A stretch of 63,159 bases of DNA from an uncultured Clostridia bacterium (GTDB taxonomy: Bacteria; Bacillota; Clostridia; Lachnospirales; CAMZNU01): NCBI GenBank assembly GCA_947313885.1, contig CAMZNU010000004.1, positions 1 to 63,159 on the forward strand, read 5' to 3'. The notes beneath the pieces were generated by a model, which saw only the letters and a program-made list of their open reading frames with translations, made no database searches and was not told the DNA's origin. Shown here piece by piece: positions 18,346 through 26,146 of the stretch (position 1 is its first letter; every line of letters starts with the position of its first letter). The position numbers were made by a program, and so were the translations under genes.

Positions 18346-18590
18346 TCCCTACATACCTTAATAAAGGTATGTAGGGACGCTTAAACGTGGTTCCACCCTA
18401 TTATTTTGCCGTAGCAAATTACTCATGATTTATAAATATTATAAATCTGATTATAACGTAATCAACGTGTATTATTAATACAACTCCTAGGTAGTTTTTC
18501 AATAAACTGTTTTACATTACTTCCACCATGTAACGCTCTCTTTAAAAACTAAATTTATTTACTTGTCCTCATCATCGATTTATTTTTTTA
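18346..18590 (-). promoter_or_regulatory. T-box riboswitch leader of thrS
   Basis: On the minus strand the leader carries AGGACAAGTA near its 5' end (stem I) and the conserved T-box/antiterminator sequence AGGGTGGAACCACG (18399-18386). It ends in a terminator with a 14-bp stem (TCCCTACATACCTT pairing with AAGGTATGTAGGGA, 18378-18346) and a T run. The specifier region reads AAAACTACCTAGG; both ACT and ACC code threonine, and ACT followed by A fits the usual purine after the specifier. Uncharged tRNA-Thr would pair with the T-box bulge and allow read-through into thrS. Confidence 0.9.
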
Positions 18591-18605
18591 TTTTTTTCTA
18601 TTTTA

Positions 18606-18634
18606 ATATTATAATTTATTAATATTATTGTCAA
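18606..18634 (-). promoter_or_regulatory. Candidate thrS leader promoter
   Basis: On the minus strand TTGACA (18634-18629) lies 17 bases from TAATAT (18611-18606); an overlapping TATAAT has a 15-base spacer. It would start transcription just before the T-box leader. Confidence 0.5.
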
Positions 18635-18657
18635 TTATATATTCTTATTTTTTGTTT

Positions 18658-18666
18658 TGCTATAAT
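18658..18666 (+). promoter_or_regulatory. Extended -10 promoter for the first DUF5808-like gene
   Basis: TGCTATAAT on the plus strand combines a consensus TATAAT with an upstream TG, 41 bases before the ATG. No strong -35 is visible, as expected for extended -10 promoters. Confidence 0.45.
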
Positions 18667-18707
18667 GTATATATGTTATTCAGATTAATTTATTAGGAGG
18701 TTTTATT

Positions 18708-19253
18708 ATGGTTATTTTTTCTTTTTTATTTGCACCTGCTATAATTTACTTTATAAACGTTTTTGTTTTTGGAAGATTACACAAAAATAATCTACTTTTT
18801 TCATGTCCTATAAGTTATGAACATGTTAATAACAAAAATATTAAACGTCTTGTTAAAAGTTATTTTCTTATCCAAACTTTTTTATTTTTTTCTTTCGCTC
18901 TATACATTACCCTTTATTACAAAGAGTTTTTAAGAGAGGCAAATTCTGATTCTCTTTATATTTATACATTCTTTTTATATTTTTTTGTTATTTCTTTTGT
19001 AAGCTATTTATATTTTACAAAAGCCGTTAACTTAAAAGTTACTCACAATCTAGCACCTCATAATGATGATTCTGATTTTTGGATTTTAGGTTCTATTTAC
19101 AACAATCCACATAATAAAAATATTTTTGTTCCTAAACGTTATAAACATTTAGGTTTCACTATAAATATTGGGCATCCAATCGGAAAACTTTTATTTTTTA
19201 TTCTTTTTTCTATTCTTATATTTTCAATGTTCTCAAGTAGTATGCTTTTTTAA
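18708..19253 (+). CDS. Membrane protein with C-terminal DUF5808-like domain (copy 1)
   Basis: A 181-residue protein with about four predicted membrane segments (near residues 2-20, 50-68, 82-102 and 160-178). Between segments 3 and 4 it has the pattern SDFWILGSIYNNPHN, then FVPKRY and INIGHPIGKLL. This resembles the DUF5808 motif (W-x-x-G-x-x-Y-x-N-P, FVxxR, N-x-G-x-P-x-G) seen in SdpI/DUF1648-related proteins. A paralogue lies at 20148-20687. AGGAGG precedes the ATG. The biochemical function is unknown; immunity- or signalling-type roles are known only for distant SdpI relatives. Confidence 0.75.
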   Translation: MVIFSFLFAPAIIYFINVFVFGRLHKNNLLFSCPISYEHVNNKNIKRLVKSYFLIQTFLFFSFALYITLYYKEFLREANSDSLYIYTFFLYFFVISFVSYLYFTKAVNLKVTHNLAPHNDDSDFWILGSIYNNPHNKNIFVPKRYKHLGFTINIGHPIGKLLFFILFSILIFSMFSSSMLF

Positions 19254-19270
19254 TACTTCTAATACGTATT

Positions 19271-19317
19271 AATAATAAAAAAGCAACTTCCCCGTTGGAA
19301 GTTGCTTTTTTATTATT
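19271..19317. terminator. Bidirectional 21-bp terminator
   Basis: A perfect 21-bp stem (19271-19291 with 19297-19317) and a five-base loop lie between the convergent membrane-protein and lipoprotein genes. A and T tracts flank the GC-containing part on both sides. Confidence 0.9.
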
Positions 19318-19324
19318 CCACTAT

Positions 19325-19945
19325 TTAGTTCATTTGCTCTACTTTCATTTTTATTACGTCTACTATATTCTCTATATCATATATTGCTCTTTTTATTTGG
19401 TTCATATTATTTGATAACTTTGTTTCTATTATCAAATTTTCTACTTTGCTTAGCACTTCTTCTATTTCAGATATCTCTGCTAAAGCTTCTTCTTCTGTAA
19501 CGTCTTCTTTTATTTGTTCTACTTCTTCTTTTATTTGTACAAATTTATTTTCTACTTCTATTATTCTTTCTTCATTTATTTTACCTAACTCTTCTTCAAT
19601 ATATATGTACTCTACTGTTGATTCTTCATTTAAATCTGGTTCGTCTAATGATTCTTTTACTACATCTTTCATGTCATTCATTTTATCACTTACTAATTTT
19701 ATTTTCTCTTTAATTTTAATATCATTTTTTTTATCTTTTCTAGATATTTCTAATATGTCTATACTTAAATCTCCTAATTCTTTTTCAAGCTCTGTTATTT
19801 CTCCTGCTTCATACAATTTTTTTAGTTCTTCTCTTCCCTCTGCTATAGTCTCTACACTACTGTCATTTATCGTTACAGTTTTTTCTGTGCTACAAGATGT
19901 TAGTATCGCTATGCAAGTCATTCCTATAATAGTAAATTTTTTCAT
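19325..19945 (-). CDS. Glu/Lys-rich lipoprotein of unknown function
   Basis: A 206-residue protein with a lipoprotein signal peptide (MKKFTIIGMTCIAILTSC; lipobox LTSC, Cys18). The mature part is almost entirely charged and helical, with heptad-like runs of Glu, Lys, Ile and Val suggesting coiled coil. No catalytic motif is recognised. A GGAG site precedes the ATG and the gene is monocistronic, flanked by terminator and divergent promoter. It sits between two DUF5808-like paralogues, which may be coincidental. Lipid anchoring is inferred from the lipobox. Confidence 0.8.
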   Translation of the reverse strand: MKKFTIIGMTCIAILTSCSTEKTVTINDSSVETIAEGREELKKLYEAGEITELEKELGDLSIDILEISRKDKKNDIKIKEKIKLVSDKMNDMKDVVKESLDEPDLNEESTVEYIYIEEELGKINEERIIEVENKFVQIKEEVEQIKEDVTEEEALAEISEIEEVLSKVENLIIETKLSNNMNQIKRAIYDIENIVDVIKMKVEQMN

Positions 19946-20089
19946 TTTTTCTCCTTTTATTTATACACTTATTTTTTTTACCTCTTTATCTTACGTTATT
20001 ATTTACAAATTATCAACATTTTTTTATGCACTTATTATATCCAGTTTTATTTATTTAAATGTAATTTCTTCATATTATTTACATTTGTT

Positions 20090-20118
20090 TTGACTTTTAC
20101 GTGTTTTTTTGTTACACT
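20090..20118 (+). promoter_or_regulatory. Candidate promoter for the second DUF5808-like gene
   Basis: TTGACT at 20090-20095 and TACACT at 20113-20118 are 17 bases apart, about 30 bases upstream of the TTG start codon at 20148. Confidence 0.5.
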
Positions 20119-20147
20119 CACTCATAATTTGGTAAAGGAGTGGTTTT

Positions 20148-20687
20148 TTGTTCTTTCTTTTAATTTTATTTGTTTCTTTGTTCTTACTTTTTTTATTTTA
20201 TATAGATTTTTGTTTTGGTACTATTACTAATAACAATATACTTTTTGGACTTTATTTGCCTTCAAAAAAAAATGTAAAAAATGAAATCATACATATGTCT
20301 GAAAACTTTATTTTTCTAGCTACTATTATTTTTTCCATGCACCTATCTTCATTTATTCTACTAGTCTTTTATTTTAACCATTTTACTTTTTTTACATCTT
20401 TCTTATTTTCTTTTTCTTATAATTTTATTATGACTATTGTTCGTTCTACTTATAGCTATAATTTTAAACGATATAAAGTTAAAGAAGGGTTAATGTTATC
20501 AGATGACTACGTCTGGGTTTTTGGGGCTTATTATTTAAATCCTTTCGACCATCGGTTACACGTTCCTAGTCGCTATAAATTAGGTACTGCTTATAATCTT
20601 AGTAAACCTCTTGGGAAAATTTTAGTTGGTACTTACTATTTTGTACTATGTTTGATTTTACAATATTCTTATTTGATATCATATTAA
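20148..20687 (+). CDS. Membrane protein with C-terminal DUF5808-like domain (copy 2), TTG start
   Basis: A 179-residue protein parallel in layout to the gene at 18708: an N-terminal membrane helix, two more central helices, and a C-terminal motif DYVWVFGAYYLNPFD, then HVPSRYK and LSKPLGKIL ahead of a last helix. The start is a TTG seven bases after AAAGGAG (20134-20140); no in-frame ATG has a better site. Sequence identity with copy 1 is low outside the motif, so this is an old duplication or two independent members. Function unknown. Confidence 0.7.
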   Translation: MFFLLILFVSLFLLFLFYIDFCFGTITNNNILFGLYLPSKKNVKNEIIHMSENFIFLATIIFSMHLSSFILLVFYFNHFTFFTSFLFSFSYNFIMTIVRSTYSYNFKRYKVKEGLMLSDDYVWVFGAYYLNPFDHRLHVPSRYKLGTAYNLSKPLGKILVGTYYFVLCLILQYSYLISY

Positions 20688-20787
20688 AAAGATGTAATCT
20701 ATTAAACAGTAACTTTCAAACTTGACACATAAAAAAGTGTGTCAAACTTGTAAGTTACTGTTTGCATTTTAGATTACATCTTTTTTT
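20686..20787. terminator. Three-tier nested inverted repeat acting as terminator
   Basis: Directly after the stop codon, three stems nest around one centre. The outer 15-bp stem pairs 20686-20700 with 20771-20785. A 12-bp stem pairs 20704-20715 with 20752-20763. The inner stem TTGACACA/TGTGTCAA surrounds 20730-20737. A run of T follows, so it should terminate the plus-strand gene. The inner core resembles the hairpin at 1813-1863. Confidence 0.75.
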
Positions 20788-21100
20788 ATTTTGATATTTT
20801 TTATTACTCTCCATCTACATACTTAAATTACAGCTTCTCTTTACAATGACTACCTCCTATTTAAATTTTATTTTTCATTTTTCTATCTTTACGCTAAAAC
20901 TTATTGTAATCTTTCACAATGAATTTACTATTTTATTTCCACGACTCACTATTAATTTACATCTTATCCATATGCTATCTTTAATATTTTATCCTTCTTT
21001 TAGTTTCATCATGCACATATACTTTATTTTTATTTCATAAATATATCTATTTTTCATCACTGTTAAGTCTATTTTCTAGCCCCCAATGAAATAAGCTCTA
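20788..21100. other. Gene-free AT-rich gap
   Basis: No convincing gene is present. A 64-codon plus-strand frame at 20846-21040 has no ribosome binding site. On the minus strand an AGGAGG occurs near 20853-20858 but is followed by no usable start codon. It may be a decayed small gene; nothing else is visible. Confidence 0.4.
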
Positions 21101-22264
21101 CTAACTATTATTACTTTTCACTAATTTATACAACATAGGCTCTATTTTGAATTGGTTTATCGTCTCTTCTAATTCTTCTTTATATTTTTCTATGCTATCT
21201 ATGTTATTTTTTTTATTTTTTACAGCTTTTATCATCATATTTTTAGGTGTGTTATTCTCATCTATAAATTCTATAATATCACTTTTGTACCCTTTGCTTT
21301 CTAATATCAAACTTCTTATGCTATCTGTTAATAATGTTGCAAATTTATCTTTTACTACACCATGTTTTAAAATAAACTCTAAGCCCTCAACGTTTTTAAG
21401 CTGGCTTAAAACTTCTTGATGGCAACACGGCACAGATAAGATTACTTTTGCATCCCAATTTATACTACTATATATAGCATAGTCTGTTGCCGTATTACAT
21501 GCATGTAGCGTTATGCACATGTCTATTTTTTGCTCACTTTTAAAATCTTTAATATCTATATTTATAAACTCTAAATTCTCATATTTTAATTTTTTTCTTA
21601 TTTCTTCACAATGCTCTATTACATCTTTTTTAATATCTATTCCTATTATTTTTACTTTTTTATTTTTAATTTTATTAAAATAAAAATACGTCGCAAAAGT
21701 TAAGTACGATTTACCAGAACCAATATCTATTATATTACCGCCTTCTGATACTTCTTTTTCCGTAGCTTTTAACATCTCTAAAAATTTATTTATTTGCTTA
21801 AACTTTTTTTGCTTACTAGGATATACTTTATACTTATTGTCCATTATGCCAAGCTCTACTAAAAAATCTATTTTATCCCCTTCTTTTAAAATGTAGTTTT
21901 TAACTTTATTATGACTTTGTTTTTGTTCTATATTACTAGCTCTTTTTTTCTTCTCTATTACCGTAACTTTACCTTTTTTATTAGTTAAAATTTTTATGTC
22001 TTTTGTTAACGTTTTAATATCACATTGCTTATATCCCTTACTTAATATTTTAATTATTTTCTCACTTATTCCATTTTCTATATTTTCATGTTTAACCTTT
22101 TTTTCATAATAATATGATATTTGATACGACATATTTTTATTTTTGATCCCTTCTATTGCGATTTTAAAATACTTCTCGTCTTTATCCATACTATTTGTCA
22201 TAATAACTTTTACTAATTCTTCTTTTATTTCTATATTTTTTAATAGTTCTCTTATTTTTTCCAC
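21101..22264 (-). CDS. SAM-dependent methyltransferase (Methyltransf_32-like)
   Basis: A 387-residue protein. The C-terminal half has a Rossmann SAM loop, IIDIGSGKSYLTFATYFYF, near residues 168-188, then IGIDIKKDVIEHC, an ITLHACNTATDYAI segment, and VPCCHQEV near 278. This combination is typical of the Methyltransf_32 family (related to METTL25/GSTCD), probably an RNA methyltransferase, though substrates are not established. The N-terminal 150 residues are a lysine-rich extension of unknown role. The start is a GTG preceded by GGGAG at good spacing. It is a single-gene unit. Confidence 0.82.
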   Translation of the reverse strand: MEKIRELLKNIEIKEELVKVIMTNSMDKDEKYFKIAIEGIKNKNMSYQISYYYEKKVKHENIENGISEKIIKILSKGYKQCDIKTLTKDIKILTNKKGKVTVIEKKKRASNIEQKQSHNKVKNYILKEGDKIDFLVELGIMDNKYKVYPSKQKKFKQINKFLEMLKATEKEVSEGGNIIDIGSGKSYLTFATYFYFNKIKNKKVKIIGIDIKKDVIEHCEEIRKKLKYENLEFINIDIKDFKSEQKIDMCITLHACNTATDYAIYSSINWDAKVILSVPCCHQEVLSQLKNVEGLEFILKHGVVKDKFATLLTDSIRSLILESKGYKSDIIEFIDENNTPKNMMIKAVKNKKNNIDSIEKYKEELEETINQFKIEPMLYKLVKSNNS

Positions 22265-22437
22265 GATGCTACTCCCTCTCTCCCTTTTATATACCTATAT
22301 TTTAGCATATATATTTTTTTTATTCTATAAATTTTCATTAACATTGTTTTTATATTTCCTAAGGAACTTTACTATGTCAATTATCTGTTTTTATATATAA
22401 ATATTTTGATTTTATTCATTTTTTAATGTATTCTACT

Positions 22438-22443
22438 TATAAT
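22438..22443 (+). promoter_or_regulatory. Candidate -10 box for the YczE-like gene
   Basis: TATAAT on the plus strand lies 22 bases before the ATG at 22466. A weak TTCATT is the only -35 candidate at about 17 bases. Confidence 0.3.
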
Positions 22444-22465
22444 AATTTATTTTACGGAGGTCATA

Positions 22466-23161
22466 ATGACAACAGAAAAGCGATACAAATTAATTTTATT
22501 TTCTTTTGCAACTTTTTTCACTTCTTTTGGAAATGCTTTAGCTATATATACAGATGTCGGCACAGCACCATGGTCTGCCGCTAATTTAAATATATCAAAT
22601 ACTTTAAACTCTCTTCAAAATTTTATAACCGTTACCCCTGGTAACGCCTTTAATTTTATTCTATTTATTTTTTTCATCTGTAATAAATTAATGGAAAAAG
22701 AATCTTTCTCTTTTAAGAAAGATTCTTTGGTTTTGATCTATGTCATAGTCGTCGGTAGACTTATTGATTTTTTTCTTTTCATTTTCCCGATTATTTCATT
22801 ACCTGATTACATATATTTATTAAATGTTTTTTATTCTATATTTGGTACTCTTTTAATCGGTCTTGCTCTACTTCTATTTATTAGAGCTAACATAACTTAT
22901 TTACCTGTAGATGATTTCATTAAAAATATTACTTTCTATTTCTTTAAAGGTAATATTAGAAATAGTACTTTTGTTTTTTTTGCTTTTGGTCTGTTACTTG
23001 CAATTGTTAGCGGACTTATCGGTGGGTCTGTCGTCGCTATTAATTATATTACTATTATTTTGCTTATCATTTTCTCACCTATAACTAATTTTTTAGATAA
23101 TCATTTGACTTTTATTGATGCTAAATTAGAAAGTTTTAAAAATACTAACGATATTTCATAA
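22466..23161 (+). CDS. YczE/YitT-type membrane protein
   Basis: A 231-residue integral membrane protein with about five helices. The N-terminal region contains FGNALAIYTDVGTAPWSAANLNIS, with the G-x-APWS signature of the YczE/YyaS/YitT family. The family is widespread in Firmicutes but its transport or sensory role is not firmly known. CGGAGG precedes the ATG. It ends at a terminator shared with the convergent antiporter gene. Confidence 0.8.
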   Translation: MTTEKRYKLILFSFATFFTSFGNALAIYTDVGTAPWSAANLNISNTLNSLQNFITVTPGNAFNFILFIFFICNKLMEKESFSFKKDSLVLIYVIVVGRLIDFFLFIFPIISLPDYIYLLNVFYSIFGTLLIGLALLLFIRANITYLPVDDFIKNITFYFFKGNIRNSTFVFFAFGLLLAIVSGLIGGSVVAINYITIILLIIFSPITNFLDNHLTFIDAKLESFKNTNDIS

Positions 23162-23180
23162 ATAAAAAAATAAAAAAATA

Positions 23181-23212
23181 AAAAAAAATAGAGCTAAGCT
23201 CTATTTTTTTTT
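23181..23212. terminator. Bidirectional terminator, YczE-like / antiporter
   Basis: ATAGAGC and GCTCTAT form a compact stem with A8 and T10 tracts on the two sides. It overlaps the stop codon of the minus-strand antiporter gene. Confidence 0.8.
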
Positions 23213-24364
23213 TGCATATAATGTAGTTAACAATATCGGGGTCACTAGCGATGTTAATATTACAACTATTATAATAGGAGAGAACATATCTTCGCCTATT
23301 ACTCCGAAATGTATCCCTTTATCTGCTATTATTAGCGATACTTCACCTCTTGCTACCATTCCAGTTCCTACTATTATTGCATCTTTTGTTCCGAATTTAG
23401 CAAGTTTTGCCCCTAATCCTGCACCTACTATTTTTCCTAAAAATGCTACTAAAAATAATACTCCTATCATGCTTAAAAAAGCTAAATTTATTTTACTATC
23501 TAATGTAGCTTTTATCCCTATACTTGCAAAGAATATTGGCGAAAAAAATAAATAAGATAACGTTTCTGTTTTTCTCTCAACATAATGTCCTGTATCTGTA
23601 TTCGCAAAAAATAACCCTCCTAAATACGCACCTGTTATATTTGCTATACCAAAATATTCCGCCATAAATGCTAAAAATAATGCATATGATAACGTAAATA
23701 TTGATATTCTATGTTTGTGTCCTCCTTTTTTGTCTAGACATTTTGTATATTTACTTGCTAATATTCCCGTTACTAACGCAAATACAAAAAATAATCCAAA
23801 ACTTTTAAATACTTCTAACACACTTCTACCTATACTAACATCTCCATCACTTGCACTTAATGCTAACACTAACGTTAATAATAATATTCCTAATAAATCA
23901 TCTATTATTGATGCACTTAATATAGCCGTTCCCGATTTACTTTTTATTTGGTTCGTTTCTTGTAACGTCTCAACTGTAATGCTCATTGACGTTGCTGATA
24001 ATACTACTCCTATAAATATACTTGCAAATACTCCTAATCCCATATAACTTGCAAATAAATATCCCAATATTAATGATAATATCATTCCTCCTAACGATAT
24101 TAACGTTGAACTTTTAATAGATTTTTTTAACGCAAAAATATCTGTCTCTAATCCTGCATTAAACATTAGTAATATTACCCCAATCTCTGCTAAATGTGCT
24201 AATGCATCACTCATTTGTATTATTTTAAACCCACTAGGTCCTAATAAAACTCCTGCTATTAATGCTCCTACTACTTGTGGTAATTTTATACGTTTACTTA
24301 TTAACCCTAGGGTTTTTGTTAAAAACAATATTAACGCTATATCTAAAATGTATCTCGTATCCAT
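23201..24364 (-). CDS. Monovalent cation:proton antiporter (CPA2 type)
   Basis: A 387-residue membrane protein with about eleven to twelve helices matching the Na+/H+ exchanger domain of KefB/NapA-type carriers. Visible signatures include LPQVVGALIAGVLLGPSG near residue 30, GVVLSATSMSITVETL near 120, and SIIDDLLGILLLT near 155, which carries the conserved Asp pair used for ion exchange. No regulatory TrkA domain follows, as in the short NapA-like members. It should exchange Na+ or K+ for protons; ion preference is not visible. GAGGAG precedes the ATG. Confidence 0.9.
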   Translation of the reverse strand: MDTRYILDIALILFLTKTLGLISKRIKLPQVVGALIAGVLLGPSGFKIIQMSDALAHLAEIGVILLMFNAGLETDIFALKKSIKSSTLISLGGMILSLILGYLFASYMGLGVFASIFIGVVLSATSMSITVETLQETNQIKSKSGTAILSASIIDDLLGILLLTLVLALSASDGDVSIGRSVLEVFKSFGLFFVFALVTGILASKYTKCLDKKGGHKHRISIFTLSYALFLAFMAEYFGIANITGAYLGGLFFANTDTGHYVERKTETLSYLFFSPIFFASIGIKATLDSKINLAFLSMIGVLFLVAFLGKIVGAGLGAKLAKFGTKDAIIVGTGMVARGEVSLIIADKGIHFGVIGEDMFSPIIIVVILTSLVTPILLTTLYAKKK

Positions 24365-24430
24365 TTATTTCTCCTCTCCTAATAATATTATATATCTAAT
24401 ATATCACTTTTTTACTATGCCGTATATACA

Positions 24431-24464
24431 AAAAAACCTCCACTCTTTCAGAGGGAGGTTTTTT
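24431..24464. terminator. Terminator after noc
   Basis: AACCTCC and GGAGGTT, with an inner CTCT/AGAG pair, form a stem flanked by A6 and T6. It ends the minus-strand operon containing noc. Confidence 0.8.
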
Positions 24465-24465
24465 A

Positions 24466-25278
24466 TTATCCAGTTTTATATTTTACATCTATTATTATCA
24501 TACATCCATCTTCTGTTTCTTCCATTTCATACTCTGTTGGTACTCCAGACTCTTTCATAATATCTACAGCATCTGTTATCGTATTCGTAAATAATCTTAT
24601 ATCTTTCATTATCCTCTTCACTTTAAGCTCATTTTTACTTTGTACTGTTTTTTGACTATCCTCTATGTATTTTTCTATATATGCCTCTGTTTTTTTAACA
24701 TTTAAATCTAACTCAACTACTTTTTCTAATACTTTTATTATATCCTCTTCTGCTTCTAGTTTTAACAACGCTCTTCCGTGTCTCTCTGTTAAATTATTTT
24801 CTAGTAACATCATCTTCGCTTTTTCTGGTAACTTTAATACCCTTAATTTGTTTGCTATTGTTGATTGCTTTTTTCCTATTTTATCTGCTAGTTCGCCTTG
24901 GGTTAAGTTAAACTCTGTTATTAACTTGCTTATACCTTCCGCTTCTTCTATAAAATTTAAATCTTGTCTTTGTAAATTTTCTATTAATGATAAATATGCA
25001 CTGCTTTCATCTGTTAAATTTATTATTATTGCTGGTATATATTTTAATTCCGCCATTTTAAATGCTCTTAATCTTCTCTCGCCTGCTATTAATTCATATT
25101 GCCCTCTTACATATCTAACACTTATTGGTTGCAATAACCCATGTTTTTTAATAGACATTGCAAGTTCCATTAAATTTTTCTGGTCGAATGTTTTTCTAGG
25201 TTGGTACGGACTCTTCTTTACTTTTAATACATTTAAATATATTACTTCTTTTGTACTTTCAATTACAGCATTTGTCAT
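24466..25278 (-). CDS. noc: Nucleoid occlusion protein (ParB family)
   Basis: A 270-residue ParB/Spo0J-family DNA-binding CTPase. The ParB N-terminal fold covers about residues 15-105 and includes PYQPRKTF, IKKHGLLQPISVR and GERRLRAFK. The helix-turn-helix LTQGELADKIGKKQSTIANKL spans about 129-149. The adjacent rsmG gene and the C-terminal tail ending in MIIIDVKYKTG match clostridial Noc rather than the ParB encoded beside parA. Noc blocks septation over the chromosome. No parA is present here. A strong AGGAGG precedes the ATG. Confidence 0.85.
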   Translation of the reverse strand: MTNAVIESTKEVIYLNVLKVKKSPYQPRKTFDQKNLMELAMSIKKHGLLQPISVRYVRGQYELIAGERRLRAFKMAELKYIPAIIINLTDESSAYLSLIENLQRQDLNFIEEAEGISKLITEFNLTQGELADKIGKKQSTIANKLRVLKLPEKAKMMLLENNLTERHGRALLKLEAEEDIIKVLEKVVELDLNVKKTEAYIEKYIEDSQKTVQSKNELKVKRIMKDIRLFTNTITDAVDIMKESGVPTEYEMEETEDGCMIIIDVKYKTG

Positions 25279-25300
25279 AATGTCTCCTCCTAAATAAAAA

Positions 25301-25336
25301 AATAAGTTAATTGATATTTCTATCTTTTAACTTATT
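25301..25336 (-). other. Inverted repeat in the noc leader
   Basis: AATAAGTTAA and TTAACTTATT (10 bp) enclose a 16-base loop, followed on the minus strand by a T7 run just ahead of the noc ribosome binding site. It looks like a weak terminator or attenuator between rsmG and noc, but the stem has only one G-C pair per side. Confidence 0.35.
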
Positions 25337-25400
25337 CTAACATTTAGCTTTTTATTTTTATACATTATCTTCCTACAAAAATTTCGTGTTTTACGACAGC

Positions 25401-26117
25401 CTATAATGGGTTTTTAGATATTTTTGACGGATGTCTAGGGTACTTGTAGGGGGTGTGATGTTCTTTGTCTATTATTGCTATTTTATGTGTCATTTCTGTA
25501 AATGGTAATTTTATATTTTTTACCTCTATATTAACACATCCTAATTTTTTTAGTCCTCTTTTAGCTTTTTCTAGTTCCTCATGTACTTTTGGACCTTTTA
25601 ATGCTACAAATTTACCGCCTTTTTTTATAAACGGTATACTTAATTCACCTAAAATCTCCATTCTTGCCAACGCCCTTGATACCCCTATATCAAATCTTCC
25701 CCTTAATTTTTCATCTCTCCCTAAATCTTCACATCTTCCATGTATCGCTTCTATATGTTCTAATCCTAATTTATCTATTACTACATCTAAAAACCCTACT
25801 CGTTTTTTTAAACTATCTACTAACGTAAACTCTACTTCTGGTAACATTATTTTTAATGGTATACTTGGAAATCCTGCACCTGTTCCTACATCAATTACTT
25901 TTATTCCTTTTCTAAATTTCACTACTGTTAACACACTTACACTATCTAAAAAATGTTTTACTATTACATCTTCTTTTTCTGTTATCGCTGTTAAATTCAT
26001 TTTTTCATTATATTCTAATAACAAATCCATATACTCCATAAACTGTTCCACTTGCTTATCATTTATTTCTAAACCAAATTTTTTAAATCCTTCTTTTAAT
26101 TTGTTTTCTAACTCCAT
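25401..26117 (-). CDS. rsmG: 16S rRNA (guanine527-N7)-methyltransferase RsmG
   Basis: A 238-residue methyltransferase (GidB) that modifies G527 in the 530 loop of 16S rRNA. The SAM loop DVGTGAGFPSIPLKI is near residue 74, and VSRALARM and FVALKGP are family-conserved. The frame opens with a GTG at 26126; GGGTGG is better placed for the ATG at 26117. It lies between mnmG and noc, the classical order. The tail (HHTPYKYPRHPSKISKNPL) is also typical. Confidence 0.95.
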   Translation of the reverse strand: MELENKLKEGFKKFGLEINDKQVEQFMEYMDLLLEYNEKMNLTAITEKEDVIVKHFLDSVSVLTVVKFRKGIKVIDVGTGAGFPSIPLKIMLPEVEFTLVDSLKKRVGFLDVVIDKLGLEHIEAIHGRCEDLGRDEKLRGRFDIGVSRALARMEILGELSIPFIKKGGKFVALKGPKVHEELEKAKRGLKKLGCVNIEVKNIKLPFTEMTHKIAIIDKEHHTPYKYPRHPSKISKNPL

Positions 26118-26146
26118 GTTTACCACCCTTTAAAATAGTTATTATT

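Noticed and set aside
20846-21040. 64-codon plus-strand frame in the gene-free gap
   Set aside because: No ribosome binding site and hydrophobic composition typical of chance frames in T-rich DNA.
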